From Planctomycetota bacterium (GTDB lineage Bacteria > Planctomycetota > SZUA-567 > H5-PLA8): a stretch of DNA of 64,000 nucleotides. A program made the translations under genes and the position numbers. Positions within the stretch are counted from its first letter, which is position 1. The number at the start of each line of letters is the position of its first letter. A model generated the notes under the pieces. The model searched no databases and had not been told where the DNA came from. It worked only from the letters and a program-made list of their open reading frames with translations. Below are positions 16,896 to 25,393 of this stretch, piece by piece. Location of the stretch: contig JABTUM010000002.1 of assembly GCA_015075375.1 (NCBI GenBank), positions 467,393-531,392 of the forward strand. The letters are read 5' to 3'.

Positions 16896-19800
16896 ATGAA
16901 CTCGTCCGCCACGCTGCCGCCCGCCGCTCCCCGCAAACTCGCCGTCAGCGACAAGCTGCGGCTGTTCATCATCGTATCGGTGCTGCTGCACTTCGGCATC
17001 GCGGCGATCTGGGGGCTTCCGGAGTACTTCCGTCGCAAGGCCGAGGAACGGCTCGCCTTGGAGGCGAAGGAGCAGCAGAAGCGCATCGAGGAAGCGGAAA
17101 AGAAGGCCGTAGAAATCCGGAAAGAGCAGGTTCGCGACGAGACCAAGAAGGAAGCGGTCGAGGAGCTGAAGAAGGACTTCGACCAGATCGTCGCGCAGGA
17201 CCTGAACGAAGAAGACCGCACCGAGCTTTGGGAAGACCTGCTCGATCAGCTCATGTCCGATCTGGACGATTACGCGCTGCAGATGCACGAAGCCGGACTC
17301 ACGGAAGCCGACGTGCGCAATCTCCTGGGCGATCTGAAGAAGGACATGGTCAACGCGCTGCTCGAGAAGTTGCGCAAGATGACGGCGAAGCAGATCGCGG
17401 AGCAATTTATCGCGAAGGTGAAGGATGAGGTGGCTCCGGCGGTAAGCAAGCATTTCGAGAATGAAATCAAGCGCCAGGTCGGCGAGCCGCTGAAGCAGGA
17501 AGGCCAGAAGCTGGTGCGCGAAGAGACCACGTTCGTCGAGCGGACGCGCAAGGAAATCGAGCGTGCGCTGGAAGGCGCGGAACAGGATGCACGCCGCGCG
17601 GCGAAGGACCTGGAAGGCGCGAAGCAGCGCGTCGCCGATGCCGGGAAAGCGAACGAGAAGAAGTCCGAAGCGGCCAAGGAGCAGGCCGCATCGGGCGCGA
17701 AGAACGAGGAGAAGAACGTCGCCGCCGCGGAAGCGCAGCTCAAAGCGGCGGGGGATAAACTCGCCGAAGCATCCAAGCACGCCGAAGGCGCCGCGAAGGA
17801 GAAAGCCGAGAGCGCGTCCAAGCATGAAGGTCCGGCCGCCGCGAAGGAAGCGGGGGAAGCGCGCGCCGCCGCACAGTCGGGCGACGCCGCGACGACGCAG
17901 AAGGAAGCCGGCGAAGCGAGCGAAGCCGCGAAGCAGCTGGCGGGCGCCGCCGAAAAAGCCCAAGGCGATGTAGCGAAGTCGGCGGGCGACGCGAAAGAAA
18001 AAGCCGCCGCCGCGGCTGCGCTGGGACAAGCCAAAGCTCAGGCTGCCGCGGCCGCAGCCACCTTGGAGGGCGTAAAGGATCGGCTCGCAAAAGCCGAACA
18101 GGCATCCAAGCAAGCGGCCGAACAGGGCGACAAGCAAGTGGAGCGAACGGCGAAGAACGAAGAAGCGACCGCCGCTCGCGCCGACCAAGCGCTCGAAAAA
18201 GCCGGTGCGCAACTGGCCGCTGCCAGCGAAAAGGCGGCGGCGTTCGGGGAAAAGCTTCAGGAGCAGGTCAAGGCCGCCGCAAAGGGCGAAGCAAAAACCG
18301 CGCGCAAAGAAGCCGGGGAGACGAAGGCGGCCGCCCAGTCGGGCGACGCCAAGAAGGCCGAGCAAGAAGCCGGCGAAGCCGCGGCCGCCGCGGAGAAGCT
18401 CGCCCAAGCGGCCGGACAAGCCAAAGAAGCGGCCAAGAAGGCTGAGTTCGACCCCGCGGCGCTTGCCCGCGCGGCGCTCAAGGAAGCGCGCGACGGCGAA
18501 ATCAAAGAGATGCTCAAGGACGGCTTCGAGAAGGAATTCGCCGAGCATACGCTGCCGCGCTTAAGCACCAAGCTGACCGAGACCTTCAAGAGCACGCTGG
18601 AGATGGCCGGTTCGCAAGACGAAGAACTGGTGGCTCAGGTGGGCGCGGAGGTCCGCAAGCTGCTTAAGGATAAGGTTCCCGCCGGCGCGCATGCCGAGGA
18701 GGCCGGCACGGAGGCGCTGAGCGCAGCCGAGAACCTCGACGGGGCCAAGAGCGAGGATTTGAAGAACGAGCAGCGCGGGAAGGAAGTGGCCGGCAAGGCC
18801 AAGGCCGCGGCGAAGAGCCTGGCCGAGAGCAAGATGGAAGGCATGGCCAAGGACGGCAGCAAAGACGCTCAGTTCGCGCAGATGGCGCAAGGCAAGGGCG
18901 AAGAAGGAGAGCTGCTCGAGCGCGTTTCGCGGCTGGCCGGAAACGTGAACGCCGGGCGTATGGGCTTCCTGGAAGGCAGCGGCGGAGAAGGTATCGCGAA
19001 GCTTCGCCAGCGCGCGCTTGAGCGCAGCCAATCGATGCGCCGCACGCAGTTGAGCGCCTACCGCTTCGATGCCGCGCAGCACAAGGCGCTGACCGAAGGT
19101 ATCCACGAACGCGACAAGCATAAGGCGCAGGGCGAAGCCTGGACGCGCGAAGGCGCCAGCGGCGAGACGAGCCAAGGAGAGGCCAGCGCCGAAATCGCGC
19201 GGCCTTCCGCGCTGCTGATGCCGCCCGAGCCCGAAAAGCCCGTCGAGTCGGATGTCGAGGCGAAAGAGGCGTACAAGCCCGAGTTCAAGACGGTGCGCTT
19301 CAACGCGGTGCCCTTCGTCTCCGAACCGATCAAGCTGGATGGCGATCTGGCCGAATGGAAAGACATAACCGGCGTGCAGATGTTCAAGACGCTCGACGGC
19401 GGCAAGGTCGGCTCCCTGAAGGTGGTGGAGCCTCAGATCGTGAAAGTGGCTTGGGACAACACGGGCTTCTTTTTCGCTTACGACGTGAAGGACGCCGACG
19501 GGCAGATCAAGAAAGTCCAGCCCGGGAATTTCTGGGAAGGCGACGCGGTCGAGATCTGGTTCGACGCGCTGAATACGAAGGATCAGAAACGCGGAGCGAA
19601 CTGGGCACAGCAGTTCTGGGTTTGGCCGTTCGGCGCGCAAGGCGACGACGCGAAGACCGGCGGCGAAGCGGTCAAGGACGATCCCAAGAAAGAATGGAGC
19701 TGGGTGGCGTACGGTCCGGAGCAGCTCCGGCGCGCCGCCAAGCAAACGTCGGACGGCTGGACGATGGAAGTGCACATTCCGCGCGAGCGCCTCAAGCGGA

Positions 19801-20369
19801 TGGACTTGGTGCCCGGCAAGATCATCGGGTTCAATCTTTCGATCTGCACCGGCACGCCGCTGTACTATTATTGGGGCGGCAACAGCGACGTGCGGACCAG
19901 CGAACGACCGGACACGTGGGGCGACGTGTTGCTCAGCGGAAGCGACGGGAAGCTCGACCTGCCCGCGCATCTGGCACAGGAGGCGCAGGCTCCCAAGCCC
20001 GGCGAGACCGAAAAGCCGCTGCGCGCGCTGGTCATCGGCGAACCGTTGCGCGTTCGCGTGGCCGACCTTGACATGAACCTGAACGACACGAAGAAAGACA
20101 AAGTCTCGGTGACCCTGAAGTCTCGCCACGGCGATACGGAGGTCGCGATCCTGGAAGAAACCGGCGAGAAGACGGGGATCTTCGAAGGCAGCGTGCGCAC
20201 AGCGCTCCAGATTGGCGAACCCGTTCCGGGAACGCTCTCGCTGTACGAAGGGGAGGGGATCGAGGTCGTTTACGACGACCAGGCGCGTGCCAACGGCGCC
20301 CGCAACGTGAGCATTACGCGCAAGCTCACGGTTGCGGCGGGGATCGTCGGGCTGGCCGCGGGGAACTGA
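16896..20369 (+). CDS. Giant membrane-anchored coiled-coil protein with C-terminal CBM9 domain (TolA/TonB-position)
   Basis: It stands third in the ExbB-ExbD operon, where TonB or TolA normally stands. It has one helix at residues about 24-44, then about 700 residues of Ala/Glu/Lys-rich coiled coil containing two related blocks about 154 residues apart (shared AAAQSGD at about 324 and 478). From about residue 794 to 1015 it is a CBM9/DOMON-type beta-sandwich (IKLDGDLAEW, VAWDNTGFFFAYDV, GDAVEIWFDA, HIPRERLKRMD, RPDTWGDVLL). A final ~110 residues (about 1045-1150) form another beta-rich domain. The start has GGAG upstream. TolA-like force transfer across the periplasm is inferred; the sugar or surface ligand is unknown. 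Nothing like a TonB C-terminal domain is visible. Confidence 0.75.
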   Translation: MNSSATLPPAAPRKLAVSDKLRLFIIVSVLLHFGIAAIWGLPEYFRRKAEERLALEAKEQQKRIEEAEKKAVEIRKEQVRDETKKEAVEELKKDFDQIVAQDLNEEDRTELWEDLLDQLMSDLDDYALQMHEAGLTEADVRNLLGDLKKDMVNALLEKLRKMTAKQIAEQFIAKVKDEVAPAVSKHFENEIKRQVGEPLKQEGQKLVREETTFVERTRKEIERALEGAEQDARRAAKDLEGAKQRVADAGKANEKKSEAAKEQAASGAKNEEKNVAAAEAQLKAAGDKLAEASKHAEGAAKEKAESASKHEGPAAAKEAGEARAAAQSGDAATTQKEAGEASEAAKQLAGAAEKAQGDVAKSAGDAKEKAAAAAALGQAKAQAAAAAATLEGVKDRLAKAEQASKQAAEQGDKQVERTAKNEEATAARADQALEKAGAQLAAASEKAAAFGEKLQEQVKAAAKGEAKTARKEAGETKAAAQSGDAKKAEQEAGEAAAAAEKLAQAAGQAKEAAKKAEFDPAALARAALKEARDGEIKEMLKDGFEKEFAEHTLPRLSTKLTETFKSTLEMAGSQDEELVAQVGAEVRKLLKDKVPAGAHAEEAGTEALSAAENLDGAKSEDLKNEQRGKEVAGKAKAAAKSLAESKMEGMAKDGSKDAQFAQMAQGKGEEGELLERVSRLAGNVNAGRMGFLEGSGGEGIAKLRQRALERSQSMRRTQLSAYRFDAAQHKALTEGIHERDKHKAQGEAWTREGASGETSQGEASAEIARPSALLMPPEPEKPVESDVEAKEAYKPEFKTVRFNAVPFVSEPIKLDGDLAEWKDITGVQMFKTLDGGKVGSLKVVEPQIVKVAWDNTGFFFAYDVKDADGQIKKVQPGNFWEGDAVEIWFDALNTKDQKRGANWAQQFWVWPFGAQGDDAKTGGEAVKDDPKKEWSWVAYGPEQLRRAAKQTSDGWTMEVHIPRERLKRMDLVPGKIIGFNLSICTGTPLYYYWGGNSDVRTSERPDTWGDVLLSGSDGKLDLPAHLAQEAQAPKPGETEKPLRALVIGEPLRVRVADLDMNLNDTKKDKVSVTLKSRHGDTEVAILEETGEKTGIFEGSVRTALQIGEPVPGTLSLYEGEGIEVVYDDQARANGARNVSITRKLTVAAGIVGLAAGN

Positions 20370-20439
20370 CCTTTCGCGCCAAGCAGGATCCCGCGACTCG
20401 CTGCTTGCATCCGCCGCCCCTTGCCCGTACCTCTAAGGC

Positions 20440-21345
20440 ATGTTGGCGAAACGAATCATCCCCTGCCTAGACGTCAAAGAAGGGCGCGTCGTCAAAGGCG
20501 TGAACTTCGAAGGCCTGCGCGATGCCGGCGACCCCGTCGAGGTCGCGCGTCGTTACGACGAGCAAGGCGCCGACGAACTCTGCTTCCTGGACATCACCGC
20601 CAGCCACGAGTCGCGCGACACGATTCTCGATGTGGTGGAGCGCACGGCCGCGCAGTGCTTCTGCCCGGTGACGGTCGGCGGCGGCATTCGCACCGTCGAC
20701 GACATCCGCCGCTTGCTGCGCGCCGGCGCGGACAAGGTGAGCATCAATTCGGCAGCAGTCAAGAATCCCGATTTGCTGGCCGAAGGCGCGCAGGCGTTCG
20801 GTGCGCAATGCATGGTCCTGGCCATCGATGCCAAACGCTTCACTCCGTACAACGCGCTGGGCGGCGTGGACAGCGAAGACGGCGTCCCCAAGCTGTGCAA
20901 AGCGCTGGGGATGGGCATCCGCGAAATGCTCGACTGGCAGCAGGCGATGAAGAAGCGTCTGGGCGGCTCCTCGCCGATGGGCAAGGGCTCGCGCTGGCAC
21001 GTCTTCATCCACGGCGGCCGGATCGATACGGGGCTCGATGCGATCAAGTGGGCGCAGTTGGGCGTGCAACTGGGCGCCGGCGAAATTCTGCTCACCAGTA
21101 TGGACGCGGACGGGACGAAGAAGGGCTACGACCTGGAACTGACCCGGGCCATCGCCGAAGCCGTGGACGTACCGGTGATCGCCAGCGGCGGCGCCGGGAC
21201 GCTCGACCATCTGGCCGCGGCGTTGACCGAAGGCAAAGCCGATGCCGCGCTGGCCGCGAGCATTTTCCATTATGGACAGCACACCATTGCGGAAGCGAAG
21301 GCGTTTCTGAAAGCCAAAGGCATACCGGTTCGCGAAGTACCGTAA
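20440..21345 (+). CDS. hisF: Imidazole glycerol phosphate synthase cyclase subunit HisF, with insertion
   Basis: Cyclase subunit of histidine biosynthesis: with HisH it turns PRFAR plus ammonia into IGP and AICAR. Catalytic Asp11 (CLDVKEGRVVKG) and Asp130 (VLAIDAKR) are both at the textbook positions. The TVGGGIR, GADKVSINSA, GAGEILLTSMDADGT and VPVIASGGAG motifs are intact. The length is 301 residues against the usual ~255. The excess is a ~40-residue insertion at about residues 137-180 (start YNALGGVDSEDG, end SSPMGKGSR) between strand 5 and the conserved HGGR. No hisH or other his gene is in the window. Confidence 0.93.
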   Translation: MLAKRIIPCLDVKEGRVVKGVNFEGLRDAGDPVEVARRYDEQGADELCFLDITASHESRDTILDVVERTAAQCFCPVTVGGGIRTVDDIRRLLRAGADKVSINSAAVKNPDLLAEGAQAFGAQCMVLAIDAKRFTPYNALGGVDSEDGVPKLCKALGMGIREMLDWQQAMKKRLGGSSPMGKGSRWHVFIHGGRIDTGLDAIKWAQLGVQLGAGEILLTSMDADGTKKGYDLELTRAIAEAVDVPVIASGGAGTLDHLAAALTEGKADAALAASIFHYGQHTIAEAKAFLKAKGIPVREVP

Positions 21346-21410
21346 CCCGCGAAAGCCAAGCCGCGATCTTACCGATATTGAAAGTTCATACTCTGCCGTA
21401 GGATGACGGC

Positions 21411-22151
21411 ATGTCCGGCACCCCCGAACCTTTGGATGCCCCTGCACTTCGACTGTGGAATCAGCGCTCATGCATCGTATTGGGTGTGGTGCTCATGACC
21501 GGTTGCGCCGTCCTTGGATTCGCCGGTGTTTTTGCCGCTTCGGCCTGGGTTGAATGGAGAAGTGAGTACGGCTGGCCGCAACGACCGGCCCTCTATTATG
21601 CCGCAGCCATCGCGCTGGCGGCGTTTCCGCCCATGGCCGCACTTGGCGGCTTGAACAGTTGGCTGGCTTATCGGATGGCCATTGGCGCGCGGAAGCCAGG
21701 CGTGCTCCTTCCAATGGCGTTACCCGTGTTGGGCATGATTCTGATCCTCTTGCCTTACGCAGGTGTGGTCCTAACGCCCCTGCTTTTCATCCTGACTTGG
21801 CAATTGATGCGTCGGCAATCCGCATTGATCGAAGACCGGGTCGGTTGGATTACCCCGATTGCTTACTTGGTCCTCTGGTGCGCAACTTTAGGCCTGTTCA
21901 ACCCTACCACCCGCTTCCCCGCAGATACGTTGGGCGGTCTGCTATGGGCTTCCCTCATTTGGGCATGGCTCACCGCGGACTGCCTGATCGTTAACTCCAT
22001 CGCGCTGCTTAACCGGAGTGAACGCCTGGAGTATCCCGAATCGTTCCGCGTGCAGTTCTCGCTCAAGACCCTGCTGACGCTCATGATCCTGCTCGCGGCT
22101 TATGTGACGGTCCTCGTGCACTATTTGGATACGTGGCTACTTTTCGGATGA
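21411..22151 (+). CDS. Hypothetical multi-pass membrane protein (246 aa)
   Basis: I do not recognise the family. About six hydrophobic segments are visible (near residues 22-45, 60-80, 95-122, 143-161, 166-190 and 219-240). The N-terminus and the loops are short. The composition resembles small planctomycete-type conserved membrane proteins, but no motif points to transport or catalysis. The ATG at 21411 has AGGA seven bases upstream. It sits alone between hisF and leuA. Confidence 0.65.
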   Translation: MSGTPEPLDAPALRLWNQRSCIVLGVVLMTGCAVLGFAGVFAASAWVEWRSEYGWPQRPALYYAAAIALAAFPPMAALGGLNSWLAYRMAIGARKPGVLLPMALPVLGMILILLPYAGVVLTPLLFILTWQLMRRQSALIEDRVGWITPIAYLVLWCATLGLFNPTTRFPADTLGGLLWASLIWAWLTADCLIVNSIALLNRSERLEYPESFRVQFSLKTLLTLMILLAAYVTVLVHYLDTWLLFG

Positions 22152-22254
22152 CCGCCGCCGATTTTGAGTTTGACTTCGCTCCTGACGCGGGATTTACTGT
22201 CCAACCTATGAGTTACGCCACTGCACACGCCGCTTCGGCGCAAGGGGGATTCAG

Positions 22255-22277
22255 CGTTCGCGGGCACACCGCGAACG
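22255..22277 (+). other. Perfect 9-bp hairpin upstream of leuA
   Basis: CGTTCGCGG (22255-22263), loop GCACA, CCGCGAACG (22269-22277). No T-run follows on either strand, so it is not a classical terminator. It lies about 100 bases after the membrane-protein gene and 160 before leuA, and could be a leader structure. Confidence 0.4.
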
Positions 22278-22400
22278 TGGTGCTCCCGGGCTAACCCGCC
22301 TTCGCTGTCCCCGACTCCAGAATTCGCTAAACTGATGTCGTGCCGGCCGCTTGCGCATGGATTTGCATCCTGCGGGCCGCTTCGTACCCCACCGTGCATG

Positions 22401-22416
22401 GCGCGCTTCGGCGCGC
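22401..22416 (+). promoter_or_regulatory. UUCG-capped hairpin just before the leuA ribosome site
   Basis: GCGCGC-TTCG-GCGCGC is a perfect 6-bp stem with the very stable UUCG tetraloop. It ends about 8 bases before the AGGA of leuA. It could affect translation initiation; it is not followed by a T-run. Confidence 0.35.
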
Positions 22417-22438
22417 GATAAATAGGATGGTTACTTCG

Positions 22439-24070
22439 ATGAGCGCCAAGAAAGCCGTTTCCAGCCGATTCAAATCCGTGCCCCAGGATCCCAACCGGAT
22501 CATCATTTTCGACACGACGCTCCGAGACGGCGAGCAGTCTCCGGGCGCGACGATGAACCAGGACGAGAAGATCCAGGTCGCACGCGCGCTGTATCGTTTG
22601 AAAGTGGATGTGATCGAAGCCGGGTTTCCGATCGCCAGTCCGGGCGACCACGACGCGGTGAAGGCCGTCGCCGAAGTGCTCGACGAGAAGGATGCGCCGA
22701 TCATCTGCGGCTTGGCGCGCAGTCTCGAGAAGGACATCAAGTGCGCCGCCAGCGCAGTGAAGAACGCGCGACGGCCGCGCATTCACGTTTTTTTGGCCAC
22801 GAGCGCCATTCACCGGCAGTTCAAGCTCAAGAAGGCGAAGGACGAGATTGTACGGCAGGCCGTGCAAGCCGTGCAATTTGCCCGGACCTTCGTGGACGAC
22901 GTGGAGTTCAGCCCTGAAGACGCCAGCCGCACGGAGCCCGAGTTCCTCTGCGAAGTCACGGAGGCCGTGATCGCCGCCGGAGCGACCACCGTCAACATTC
23001 CCGATACCGTCGGCTACGCGGTGCCCGATCAGTTCGGTTCGGTGATCCGCACGCTGAAAGAAAAGGTCTCGAACATCGAGCAGGCGGTGATCAGCGTGCA
23101 CTGCCACAACGACCTGGGCTTGGCGGTGGCCAACAGTCTGGCCGGCGTGCGCAACGGCGCGCGGCAAGTCGAGTGCACCATCAATGGCATCGGCGAGCGC
23201 GCCGGCAACGCGGCGCTCGAGGAACTGATCATGGCGCTGCGCACGCGCGGCGACTTTTACCCGTACCAGACCGGGATCGACACCAAGCGGCTGCTCCCCA
23301 GCAGCAAGCTGGTCAGCGCCGTCACGGGGATCAACGTGCAGCGCAATAAAGCCGTCGTCGGCGAGAACGCGTTTGCGCACGAGTCCGGCATTCACCAGGA
23401 CGGTTTCCTGAAAGAACGCACGACGTACGAGATCATGCGACCCGAGGATATCGGGCTGGAACAGTCCAAACTGGTGCTGGGCAAGCACAGCGGTAAGCAT
23501 GCGTTCAAGAACCGCCTGAAAGAGCTGGGGTACGAGTTGGACGAAAAGCAGCTCGTCGACGCTTTCGAACGCTTCAAGGTGCTGTGTGACAAAAAGAAGA
23601 ACATCTACGATGCCGACCTAATCGCGCTGGTGGAAGACCAGTTGGTCGCCGCCGCGCCGGTGTGGGAACTGGAACTGCTCCAGGTGGCCGCGGGCAACAA
23701 GGCGGTGCCCACGGCCACGGTGATCCTGCGCAAGGATCAGGCGACCTACCAGGACGCCGCCATCGGGGACGGCCCGATCGACGCGCTCACGAAGGCCATC
23801 GACCGCATCACCGGTGTCTCGGGCAAGATTCTCGACTTCCAGGTTCACGCGGTCAGCGAAGGGCGCGAGGCGCAGGGCGAAGTGGACATCAAGTGCGACT
23901 TCGACGGCGAAGTGATCTACGGCCGCGGTTTCAGCACGGATATCATCGAAGCTTCGGCAAAGGCGTACTTGAACGCAGTCTGCCGCGCGGTTGCGAAGAG
24001 CGATGCGGCGGTCAAGCCGGCGGAGCGTCCGGGACATGCTCAGCCCAAGCCGGTCGGTGCGACGCCGTAA
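22439..24070 (+). CDS. leuA: 2-isopropylmalate synthase
   Basis: First committed step of leucine biosynthesis: condenses acetyl-CoA with 2-oxoisovalerate. Motifs of the HMGL-like barrel are clear: FDTTLRDGEQSPG near the start, VISVHCHNDLGLAVANS, CTINGIGERAGNA and NAFAHESGIHQDG. The C-terminal regulatory (LeuA dimer) domain is present (VPTATVILRKDQ..., GDGPIDALTKAID, GRGFSTDIIEASAKAYLNA), so leucine feedback is expected. I chose ATG at 22439; ATG at 22427 is also possible, and a longer frame to 22340 lacks support. The length of 543 residues is normal for the long LeuA class. A strong palindrome follows the stop. Confidence 0.93.
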   Translation: MSAKKAVSSRFKSVPQDPNRIIIFDTTLRDGEQSPGATMNQDEKIQVARALYRLKVDVIEAGFPIASPGDHDAVKAVAEVLDEKDAPIICGLARSLEKDIKCAASAVKNARRPRIHVFLATSAIHRQFKLKKAKDEIVRQAVQAVQFARTFVDDVEFSPEDASRTEPEFLCEVTEAVIAAGATTVNIPDTVGYAVPDQFGSVIRTLKEKVSNIEQAVISVHCHNDLGLAVANSLAGVRNGARQVECTINGIGERAGNAALEELIMALRTRGDFYPYQTGIDTKRLLPSSKLVSAVTGINVQRNKAVVGENAFAHESGIHQDGFLKERTTYEIMRPEDIGLEQSKLVLGKHSGKHAFKNRLKELGYELDEKQLVDAFERFKVLCDKKKNIYDADLIALVEDQLVAAAPVWELELLQVAAGNKAVPTATVILRKDQATYQDAAIGDGPIDALTKAIDRITGVSGKILDFQVHAVSEGREAQGEVDIKCDFDGEVIYGRGFSTDIIEASAKAYLNAVCRAVAKSDAAVKPAERPGHAQPKPVGATP

Positions 24071-24096
24071 AATTGGGAACTGGACCGTAGCGGTAG

Positions 24097-24136
24097 ATAC
24101 GCCAGTGCCGTCGCTTAAGCGACGGCACTGGCGTAT
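24097..24136 (+). terminator. 18-bp perfect palindrome after leuA (terminator- or REP-like)
   Basis: An 18-base arm (24097-24114) and its exact complement (24119-24136) flank the loop TTAA. The centre is GCTTAAGC. It is followed by a moderately T-rich stretch (ATCATTTTGG). It is much longer than a normal terminator stem and could be a dispersed palindromic repeat that doubles as the leuA terminator. Confidence 0.6.
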
Positions 24137-24263
24137 ATCATTTTGGTATATCGATTAAAGTTATATGATGAAAGTATTTAACGTACCTATGGGTTAAGTT
24201 CAGAGTTCGTTGTAAGATATGCACAATGGGTTATCGGGGCGTGTCCGTATCGAAGGAGTATCC

Positions 24264-24803
24264 ATGACTCGCTTCGCAATCTTTATCGAAGCTTCTGGTG
24301 GCGAACCCTGCGTTCCGATCGTGCGGCATACGATGCGAGCGCTTTACGCTCAGGGTGTAACCTACTGGCCCTTCGCGGCAAGCCTGACCGATCTGCGGGA
24401 TATATTGAAGACGCTCCAGCAGCGTAACGAAAAGCCCTCCCTATTCGTCCTCAACACGTTCGGGACGGAAAAGATTCTTCCCACGGTCGATTTCCTGATG
24501 GGTGAGACTCCGGCGCTCTTTTTCCGCCGCCAGTTGTATTGGCTGCACGAAGGAGGTGGAGAGTCGGATGCCGGAAGCACCCACTTTTCCAGCATATTGA
24601 AGAAGATGACCCCGCGGCTCACCTCGGTATGGCGGTTTGGTGGAGCAAACGCCCAGGATGTGGCGCAACTCGCCGGCCGTTGCATTGCTCAATATTTGGC
24701 CGACGGAGCGTTCAGACACCTCGAATACCAGAGCCAGAAGCGCGATTTCGATCTCAGCGACCCCCACCAGGCTTGGCAGCGCACCCTCGGCGCGACCACC
24801 TGA
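24264..24803 (+). CDS. Hypothetical protein (179 aa)
   Basis: I do not recognise it. It is a soluble alpha/beta-looking protein with MTRFAIFIEASGGE at the start, FVLNTFGTEKILPTVDFLMGE in the middle, and a C-terminal region FGGANAQDVAQLAGRCIAQYLADG. The ATG at 24264 has GAAGGAG seven bases upstream; the longer in-frame start at 24219 has none. The upstream ~120 bases are unusually AT-rich and probably carry its promoter. It stands alone, downstream of the leuA palindrome. Confidence 0.65.
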   Translation: MTRFAIFIEASGGEPCVPIVRHTMRALYAQGVTYWPFAASLTDLRDILKTLQQRNEKPSLFVLNTFGTEKILPTVDFLMGETPALFFRRQLYWLHEGGGESDAGSTHFSSILKKMTPRLTSVWRFGGANAQDVAQLAGRCIAQYLADGAFRHLEYQSQKRDFDLSDPHQAWQRTLGATT

Positions 24804-24918
24804 CCCGCGAAGCCTCTCCATTCAGGCCGGGCTAACTCCACCACGCTTCTTCACGTGGACGTGGCGTACAGGTGCCCGATAATGTCTTGCAGCCGCTGAA
24901 TCGAGAAAGGCTGCGCCC

Positions 24919-25368
24919 ATGTCCGCACCATTGCAGGGTCAATCCATTTGCCAGGTCGCGATCGTGGTGCGCGATATCGAGGCGTATTCGAAGCGCTGGT
25001 CGGAAGTCCTGGGTGTGGAAGTTCCCGCGCGGCGGGAGACGGCCAGCGCCGAGGTGACGAACATTCGCTACCGGGGCCAATCGACCGAAGGCCGGGCGAA
25101 GCTGGCTTTTTTCGATCTTGGCGTGCTGAAGCTGGAACTGATCGAACCGATCGGCGGGCCGAGCATCTGGCGGGAGCACCTCGATAAGTACGGCGAGGGC
25201 GTGCAGCATATCGCGTTTCGCGTTCCCGATATCGAGGCCACGGCCGACGGCTTGGCGAAACTGGGCATGGGCGAAGCGCAACGCGGCGATTTCAAGGGCG
25301 GCTGCTACCGGTATGTCGACAGCACGGCGCAGTTGGGGTTGATCCTGGAACTTTTGGGCTCGAAGTAG
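24919..25368 (+). CDS. VOC-superfamily protein (glyoxalase/methylmalonyl-CoA epimerase-like)
   Basis: The protein has 149 residues with the two-module vicinal-oxygen-chelate fold. It begins ICQVAIVVRDIEAYSKRW, then KLELIEPIGGPSIWREHLDKYGEGVQHIAF, and ends YVDSTAQLGLILELLG. The GVQHIAF strand and the final Glu are the usual metal-ligand region, so metal binding is likely. The pattern is closest to methylmalonyl-CoA epimerase-like or general glyoxalase/bleomycin-resistance members, and the substrate cannot be fixed. The start has AAAGG upstream. A PDZ gene follows after 25 bases, possibly co-transcribed. Confidence 0.8.
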   Translation: MSAPLQGQSICQVAIVVRDIEAYSKRWSEVLGVEVPARRETASAEVTNIRYRGQSTEGRAKLAFFDLGVLKLELIEPIGGPSIWREHLDKYGEGVQHIAFRVPDIEATADGLAKLGMGEAQRGDFKGGCYRYVDSTAQLGLILELLGSK

Positions 25369-25393
25369 ACGGTGCAGTTCGGGAGGACGGGGC

